Shown piece after piece: positions 57,945 to 64,000 of a DNA stretch of 64,000 nt. Origin of the DNA: Trifolium pratense (Eukaryota > Streptophyta > Magnoliopsida > Fabales > Fabaceae); NCBI RefSeq assembly GCF_020283565.1, contig NC_060063.1:4238563-4302562 (forward strand), written 5' to 3'. Made by a program: the position numbers and the translations under genes. The first letter of the stretch is position 1. The number at the start of each line of letters is the position of its first letter. The notes beneath the pieces were generated by a model. That model was not told where the DNA came from. It saw only the letters and a list, made by a program, of their open reading frames with translations, and made no database searches.

Positions 57945-60451
57945 TGTAACACCCAAACCCGTTATTTAATTAACTCTGCCTTTATAAAATCTTTTTCGAA
58001 AATACGCAGCGGAAAAATTGAAAATCTGATTTATAAAACGCTGGTTTGAATATCACAAACTTCATTCAAAGATAATACTAATACATTTATCTAGTAAAAT
58101 ATTCGAATGAACTAAAAACAAAACCTCGCATCGAACGATGCGTTATTAGTTATACAAAACGGATACTTTTCAAATGAAAGCTTAAGACCAACAGAGTATA
58201 CTAAGAGGACTACATGCATATACATATAAAAACCCCTTTTTCCCGTGTCTCAATCAGAGTAGAGCTTCACCATTTCACTCGAACGAGGCTGACACCTAAC
58301 CTGTCAACCTGGACCCCCAAAGGTCCAGCAATTACACATAGCAGAGAGTTAGAAAACATAAACATAAATATAAGTGTGAGTAGTATACTACACACTTCAC
58401 ACGCTATCATACATTTCTAACTCACGCACATACATCGTCAAATACGACTACCAATTAATCATTCATTTACAAACACACCAATCATATAGTTTCACGTCTT
58501 CTCGGACACTACCAAAGTGTTCATTTTAAGTCATGACGGACTCTACACTTGTTCATTTTATAGTCATGACGGACTCTACACTTGTTCATTTTATAGTCAT
58601 GACGGACTCTGCTCACATACCAAGACATGGCAACAATCACAGTATTAAACAATTAGTAACTACCAAAGCTTAACACATACGGAAAACACATTACAATCCA
58701 ATCAGATAATGTCACATAACAATTATCAAATACATGTGCATTTACCCTAATGCATCTAATGCCAATTATCCAATGTCATGTCATCCCTAGACACGACTAA
58801 TGCATGTGGTACCAATTGCCTTTTACCCCTCATGGATAAGTTAAACAGTTTTACATCTTGCCGGATTGTTCGGAACTTACCAAACCTTCATATCCCTCAT
58901 GGATAAGTTAAACAGTTTTATATCCTGCTGGATAGCAGCTCTAGATCTTATGGATTCATCTAATCCGATCCTCGGCTTCCTTATGGACTCAAAAATCCAT
59001 TTAAATCTATTGGAACCCAAGTTTCCAATTCAACATATATATACATGAATGCATGTATGTTTGCACATATCATCAATATGATATTTCTAGCTCGAAGCTA
59101 CTCATTATGAATGCGGAAACACAATTCCAACATCTAACACATTAGGATAACACAATATCCTATCACTCCAATCATAATTATTCACATGATAATTATCTGC
59201 ATACTCATTTTATACACACAAGGTTTCATTTACACTTATGTCATAAAACATACCTCATTCTCTTATCATTGCAAATTAATGATAAACCATCACATTGCTC
59301 ACTTTAAACTGCAACTTATTGCATACACGTTTATCAATCATATAACGATTAACAATAAGCATTAACAACATCAACATGTATCAACAAACATGTAAGGATA
59401 CCCTTAAACCATGTTACAAGTGCCTAATTGCACTTAAAACAATTATCAAAAAGTTGCTGTCACAGTGCTGTTCGCTAAGCGAATCCGTAGCGAACACGTA
59501 GCGAACCCGTAGCGAACACGTAGCGAACCCGTAGCGAACATGTTCGCTGTAGCGAACAGGTAGCGAACTACATCAGAGGGTTACAGGTACATGGCGAACA
59601 GATAGCGAATCCGTAGCGAGCATGTTCGCTGTAGCGAACAGGTAGCGAACCACACCAGAAAATATCTGTTCTTGAGTTTTCTAAGGCGGTTTAACATTGA
59701 TTCAACTCAAAAATTCATCTAGACATGTTATAAATTCTTATAAACAGCTATTTCAAGCATATATGGTATCAAGGAACATTAATCATCCCTTCCAAACATC
59801 CAAATACCTCAAACAATCAAAATCATGCCAATTTCTTGCATTTTAAGCAAGTTTAACAAAACATGCAAATCATTGATCAAACATCTACATATACCCATTT
59901 TCAACTCCCCAAAGTTGTTTACCTCATCTATCATGAGTTCACTACACATGTTAGGATCAAAAGAATCCAATTTCCATTAAGAAAATTACCCACAAAACCC
60001 ACAAGAAAATAGAGTGGAAAGAGTTTGGGAGTGGAGGAATCGACATCCTCCCCTCTTTCGAATCACTCACGAATATGTAATCTAACTCTCGTACCTTAGT
60101 TCGACGATTCCTCGAGCTTGCTCTTCTCTTTCTCTCCCACGAGCTCTCCCTCTCCCTCATGAGCTCCTTGCCCTAGCTAAGCTCTCAATCTTCCTTTCTC
60201 ATGAAACATGAATTATGAGACTATTCATGGTTGACTTGCTACTTATAGCTCTCTCTATTCTCATGGATCAAAGCCCAATTGGCTAAGCCCAATAACCACT
60301 TACACGCCCCAAGGCCCAATCAACATAACTTCTCGCTCATTAACTTACGTTCTCGCTAAATGATTATTCGCCGCTTAATAATTTAATTATAAATCACGCC
60401 CTCGCGTAATAAAATAATTAAATAACGAATACTAAATTTTGGGTCGTTACA
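57945..60451 (-). repeat. LTR (5' LTR on the minus strand)
   Basis: 2507 bp, the partner of 52809-55316. Differences seen include ATAAAATC for ATACAATC, CTCGAACG for CTCGGACG, loss of TA in one 33-bp unit, GTTGTTTACC for GTTGCTTACC and GAATTATG for GAAATATG. Short frames present in both LTRs (for example 54822-55025 and 59957-60160) are identical but show no protein-family features. Confidence 0.95.
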
Positions 60452-61386
60452 CAATTTATACTGGTTCCTCTCACAAAACGAGAGTAGTCCAGTCCCCTTG
60501 CACTTCCAAGGGATTTCACTATAATCACACAAGATTACACCTGCTCAAGCACACAAGCAAGAGACTTCTCAACAATGCTCAAGCACACAAGCTTAAGACT
60601 TCACACTTAAGCACACAAGCTTAAGTTTCCTCAAGTAATAGTAAAGTATATGAAAATATACAAATGCTCTTAGATGAACCTAAATAGAGCAAATACAAAT
60701 AGTACAGAGTATTTGACTAAAGTGCAAAAACACTTGATAAGAGGTTCAGAGCTTGTATACACAGAGTTCAGAGTTTGTTCAGCGCACGTTTAATCCTTGA
60801 TAATTGTATATATGTTGTAGCTGATTCTTCTAGTATATATACCACTAGAAAAGAGTCGTTGTAAAAAGAACCGTTGGAGTTGATAATCTTTTGTCTTCAA
60901 GCAGTCTGTCTTGATGCAGTTTGTTTGTATCTAAACTGAGTAAGAGTTTCAGATACTTTGACTACTGCAGAGTGGACTTTCCTTATTCAGCTAACAAATC
61001 TGAAGACCCACGTTCTCAAGAGAGTACAGACAAAACAAGAGTGGCTGAACTGATCAGGCTTGAAAGGTCCTTTTCTTCATTGGTAGAAGAGTTGACTTGC
61101 AAAGAGAATCTTCACAGATTTCAAGAAGCTCTTCAGAGTTTGATGAAGCTTGTAGTCAGTCAAGAAGTTCTGAAGTCTTCATCCTCTGAATGTTGTAACT
61201 TCTGAAGTCTAACATCTTCTGAGCGCGTGAACTTCTGAACACACATCTTTTGAAGGTTTATTCAGAGCATTATATCTGCACACTTAAAATAAATTTTTAG
61301 TCCTTCCAATTGTTTATTAATACTTTGTTATCATCAAAACCTTAAGAGGTTTAGGGGCTAACTTTTAAATCAGTTTTGTTCCAACA

Positions 61387-61400
61387 ATCTCCCCCTTTTT
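61387..61400 (-). other. Main polypurine tract of the Sirevirus
   Basis: The minus-strand sequence AAAAAGGGGGAGAT abuts the LTR start TGTTGG. Related tracts lie at about 61483-61495 (CTTAGGGGGAGCT), 61617-61630 (CTTAGGGGGAGAGCT) and 61829-61842 (AAAAGGGGGAGT), four in all. Confidence 0.85.
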
Positions 61401-61974
61401 GATGATGACAAACATCAGTATTAATTGACAATTGTTGTTAAATTAACTTATCATGTTTCTCTTAGGTTTATGAGGTTTGCAAGCTCCCCCTAAGATTGAT
61501 ACTCCTTAAAGCCAAAACTTTAGATTATATCCATGATATTTTAATTTAGTATAAGATTAAGATAATCTGAAATAAAACAAGTTTCATATCTTTCTTCAGA
61601 GTGAGAGGTTTGCAAGCTCTCCCCCTAAGTCTCATAAGGCTAAGTTAAAATTGCACTCTTAACTTATCCTTACTTATGAAATTTATTTTAGTTTCAACTA
61701 ACTTAGTCTCCGCATTGAAATACGTAAAACAACTTAAAAGTAACAACTTTTAATTTAACGGATAAAAGCGAGATAAAAGGCGTGGTTTCAGTTTTGAAAC
61801 TTATCACTTATCAATTAATGCGTAACTACTCCCCCTTTTGTCATTATCAAAAAGTAAAAAAAAATTTATATAACCAAGACAGTCAAAGAAGAAGAGTGGT
61901 TGTTACAAAGGTGAATTTATTTCAAAGACAGAAAACAACACGCTCAAAGGTTTATAAAAGGTGAACGAGTTAAC
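61401..61974. other. Sirevirus non-coding region between env-like frame and LTR
   Basis: Holds the extra polypurine tracts. GTTTGCAAGCTC occurs twice (about 61472 and 61607), so the tract region is internally duplicated. Confidence 0.6.
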
Positions 61975-62340
61975 ATGCCTGCTTCACGTAAAAACAAGAA
62001 TAAACGAGTAAAACAAGAGAGATTAAGAAAAATGAAAAGGTTTAGTTTACGCATTGCAGAGTTTCGGAGAAAGAAAGAAGACGAACAACGCGAAAAAGAT
62101 GAGAAAGATAAAAAAGACAACAAGAAACCACAAGATGCTGAGATAATAATCATCTCATCAGATTCTGAAGCTGAAGAGAATGAAGATGATGCTGACTATG
62201 TTGAGTTCTTGGCTGGCTATGTTCCAGAAGAAGAACAAGAAGAAGAAGAAGAAGAGCAAAACCCAGATCCCATAGAAATATCATCAGATGATGCTGAGGA
62301 GAAATCAGAGATTTCTTCTGAGTTTTATCCATCTGATTAG
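61975..62340 (+). CDS. 121-aa ORF antisense to the Sirevirus, basic N-terminus, acidic C-terminus
   Basis: Intact plus-strand frame from ATG (61975) to TAG (62340). Residues 1-50 are strongly basic (RKNKNKRVKQERLRKMKR, nuclear-localisation-like) and predicted helical. Residues 58-121 are strongly acidic. They contain two hydrophobic-then-acidic stretches, IIIISSDSEAEE and IEISSDDAEE, of the SUMO-interaction-motif type. TATAAAAG lies at 61953-61960, too close for the first ATG unless the start is the Met at residue 20 (62032). AATAAA follows at 62400-62405. The frame faces away from the env-like gene and lies between it and the polypurine tracts. Compositional bias alone can keep such a frame open, so function is unproven. 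Confidence 0.5.
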   Translation: MPASRKNKNKRVKQERLRKMKRFSLRIAEFRRKKEDEQREKDEKDKKDNKKPQDAEIIIISSDSEAEENEDDADYVEFLAGYVPEEEQEEEEEEQNPDPIEISSDDAEEKSEISSEFYPSD

Positions 62341-62592
62341 GATTAGGTTGTCTTTTTTCTTTTTCTTTTTACCAATGTACTCAACATTGTTAGATCATTA
62401 ATAAAAATTTTCGTTTAAAAGCATCTTGTGTTCTTATGTTCTTATTTATCAAAGAAAGTGAGCACAAACAAAAAAAATATAACAAATCACATAACAAGAA
62501 AACAAAACAGCTTAAAATAAAATTGTTCAGAAGATAACAAGAAAACAAAAACAGCTTAAAACGAAAACATCTTAAAATAAGTGCATAGAATC

Positions 62593-64000
62593 CTAGGGTT
62601 TCTTAAGGAAGGCTAAGAGTTGGTCAAATTTGTCATTCAGCGATCCCACATTGGAAACTAAACCATCCACCTTGGTTTCCAATGTTTGGTGAGCAGCTCT
62701 TTGCCTATCCAAACCTTCCTGCTGTTCCCTCAGGGCTTCTTGAAAGATCTGCAACTGATTAACCACCACAGGAGCTTGATCTTGAACCAAAGGCGCTTGT
62801 TCTTCAACCAAAGGTGCCTTGCCTTTATCAGAGGGTTCACCTTCCTCTGGATAGTCAATCATCAGCACATCCTCTTGATTCTGAAAAGCAAGCACATCAT
62901 CCTCTGAAATGTCCTCTGGTTGCAACTTATTTGCCAACAGGGCAACTCTTGCAGCAGCTTCTTCTATCCTTTCAGACTCAGACCTCTGAGCTTCAAGACT
63001 CTGAAATAGCTTGGAGTCTATCCAGATGACTTTGAAAGCGTTCAGACGTTGTTCAGCAGCAGCAAGAGCTTCCAGCTTAGCACGTTCAGACTCAGCATGA
63101 TTGAAAGTTGTAATCCTCTTCAACTCAGCCCTAGCCAGACTTTTCCTCATGAAGCTTATCACATCCAAGTCTCTTCTTCCAACCACAGCCTTAATCTTTT
63201 CAGCAGCATCATCCAAAGCATTGCAAATCCTTGCCTTAATTCTTGACACCTCTAAATCCACATCAGAGGGACAAACTAAGAACCTGTCCTTTATCTTAGA
63301 TAATCTAAGTAAGTCATCATGAAACTGAGTGGATAGATTACTAAAAGGGTTAGATGATGAGGGTGAAGGATTGGGAATGGTAGAGAGGTTTGGTGTTTCA
63401 GTAGCAGGGTTGTCAATAATAACAACTTCTGCCTCTGAAGGCTTGGGAGCACAAGTGTGAATACGCTCAGGAGAAACGTGTTCAGCATTTGGGTTAGAAT
63501 TTGGTTCAGGGGTTGATTCAGTTGATGAGATGTCAGAGGTTGATTCAGGATAAATGTGTTCAGGGGATGGTTCAGGAGATTTATGTTCAGTTGTTGGTTC
63601 AGGAGATTTATGTGGAGAGGGTTGTTTTGTGGGAGAGATTGGTTCAGGGATTGGAATATGTGATTGTGGTTCAGATGATGGAATTGTAGGAGTTTCTTTT
63701 TGTGATTGGGTTTGAGGTGATTTTGGTTTAGGGGATGATGAAGATTTCTGGGTGAAGGTTTGATTATTCAGAGGGTCTGGACTAAGATGTTTTTCTAGTT
63801 CAGACAGAGGGTTATCAGAGGTTGGAATAATTGTGGGTTCAGGAAGTATAGTCCTAAGAGGTTTGGTATAACCTATCCCAATTTCAGCTTCATTAAAGAC
63901 AAACTTAGAAGACTTACCTTTACCTTTAGGAACAGGAACAGGTCTTCTACGAAGTCTTTCAGCTAGTGTCTCTTCATCAGACTCAGTCTCATCTTCAGAT
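62593..64000 (-). CDS. Sirevirus env-like protein, C-terminal part, open to the window edge
   Basis: The minus-strand frame is open for 468 codons from 63999 to the stop at 62593, with no Met needed at its visible start. It continues past the window. The first about 60 visible residues are acidic then basic. Then comes a long Pro/Ser/Glu/Thr-rich tract with repeated SPEP/PEP words (about 63400-63850), then a 220-residue region rich in Ala, Glu, Lys and Leu with heptad character (coiled coil), ending FDQLLAFLKKP. Position after pol and before the 3' LTR, and this Pro-rich plus coiled-coil plan, match the env-like ORF of SIRE1/Maximus-type elements. No transmembrane helix is visible in the part seen. 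An envelope role is not established for this family. Confidence 0.72.
   Translation of the reverse strand, partial: SEDETESDEETLAERLRRRPVPVPKGKGKSSKFVFNEAEIGIGYTKPLRTILPEPTIIPTSDNPLSELEKHLSPDPLNNQTFTQKSSSSPKPKSPQTQSQKETPTIPSSEPQSHIPIPEPISPTKQPSPHKSPEPTTEHKSPEPSPEHIYPESTSDISSTESTPEPNSNPNAEHVSPERIHTCAPKPSEAEVVIIDNPATETPNLSTIPNPSPSSSNPFSNLSTQFHDDLLRLSKIKDRFLVCPSDVDLEVSRIKARICNALDDAAEKIKAVVGRRDLDVISFMRKSLARAELKRITTFNHAESERAKLEALAAAEQRLNAFKVIWIDSKLFQSLEAQRSESERIEEAAARVALLANKLQPEDISEDDVLAFQNQEDVLMIDYPEEGEPSDKGKAPLVEEQAPLVQDQAPVVVNQLQIFQEALREQQEGLDRQRAAHQTLETKVDGLVSNVGSLNDKFDQLLAFLKKP

Larger units (their letters stand above)
52809..60451 (-). mobile_element. Complete young LTR retrotransposon without coding capacity (LARD-like, Ty3-type)
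   Basis: 7643 bp with LTRs at 52809-55316 and 57945-60451 and a perfect CAATT duplication (52804-52808, 60452-60456). PBS and PPT place it on the minus strand. PBS TGGTATCAGAGC (Met tRNA type) and the TGTAACACCC/GGGTCGTTACA ends fit Tekay-like Ty3 elements. The internal 2.6 kb has no gag or pol frame, so it must rely on another element for its proteins. The two LTRs differ at about five or six places by eye, which implies recent insertion. Confidence 0.93.
52659..61386 (-). mobile_element. 3' LTR of the Sirevirus, interrupted
   Basis: The LTR consists of 52659-52808 and 60457-61386 (about 1.08 kb without the insert and one copy of the target duplication). Its minus-strand start TGTTGGAAC follows the tract AAAAAGGGGGAGAT. 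Its far end near TGAAGGTGTG (plus strand) abuts host-like sequence ending CACTTTAT. The exact left end is uncertain by a few bases. A short (GA)n run lies at 52781-52792. Confidence 0.7.
52659..64000 (-). mobile_element. Sirevirus-type Copia element, 3' part, continues off the window
   Basis: On the minus strand the order is env-like frame (from the window edge to 62593), non-coding region with several polypurine tracts, then a 3' LTR starting TGTTGGAACAAAAC at 61386. Gag-pol would lie beyond 64000. The env-like frame after pol and the repeated polypurine tracts before the 3' LTR are marks of the Sirevirus group of plant Copia elements (SIRE1, Maximus). The LTR is split by the element at 52809-60451. 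Confidence 0.82.

Noticed and set aside
63291..63488. 65-aa minus-strand frame in the env-like region
   Set aside because: It is in a different frame from the long env-like reading, which is continuous through this stretch.

Overview
The window is nuclear DNA of a flowering plant. It is AT-rich, its genes have GT-AG introns, and it carries a nuclear tRNA-Leu and many plant transposon families (Copia/Sirevirus, Ty3-type LTR elements, CACTA, PIF/Harbinger and Stowaway MITEs, SINE, LINE, TRIM, Helitron). The repeat sequences look like those of a papilionoid legume, perhaps a Medicago/Trifolium relative. That is inference, not proof.

Layout. 1-2.4 kb: minisatellite, a MITE relic, and exon 1 of a chlorophyllase-like gene on the minus strand. 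3.5-7.6 kb: a 5'-truncated, frameshifted Copia element split by a solo LTR (4402-5614, TSD TTGCC). 9.1-9.7 kb: relic of a phytepsin-type aspartic protease. 10.3-11.7 kb: a TGTAACACCC...GGGTGTTACA solo LTR-like element (TSD TAATG). 15-19 kb: a defective CACTA element with a broken TNP2-type transposase. 20.4-27.0 kb: the one clearly intact conventional gene, a six-exon inositol transporter (INT2-like, 580 aa) whose introns hold several MITEs. 27.4-32.1 kb: MITEs, an AT microsatellite, a LINE 3' end, a SINE with clear TSDs, a small membrane-protein ORF and tRNA-Leu(CAG).

32.5-51.3 kb is the most notable region: a tandem array of form G-H-G-H-G. G (about 3.4 kb) carries a 78-aa Cys-rich protein gene and a two-exon gene for an acidic, probably organelle-targeted protein. 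H (about 3.55 kb) carries a Helitron-like 5' end, a dead PIF1-type helicase and an LTR-like segment. Only the third G has an intact exon 1 for the acidic-protein gene; the first two share a 61-bp deletion that removes its start codon. The middle G is a mosaic, C-like to the left of about 41,036 and A-like to the right of 41,093. That is what one unequal crossover turning GHG into GHGHG should leave.

52.0-64.0 kb: a Helitron-end-like tandem repeat, then the 3' end of a minus-strand Sirevirus-type Copia element (3' LTR, several polypurine tracts, a 121-aa antisense ORF, and a long env-like frame open to the window edge). Its LTR is interrupted by a complete, very young, apparently non-coding LTR retrotransposon (52809-60451, TSD CAATT) with nearly identical 2.5-kb LTRs.
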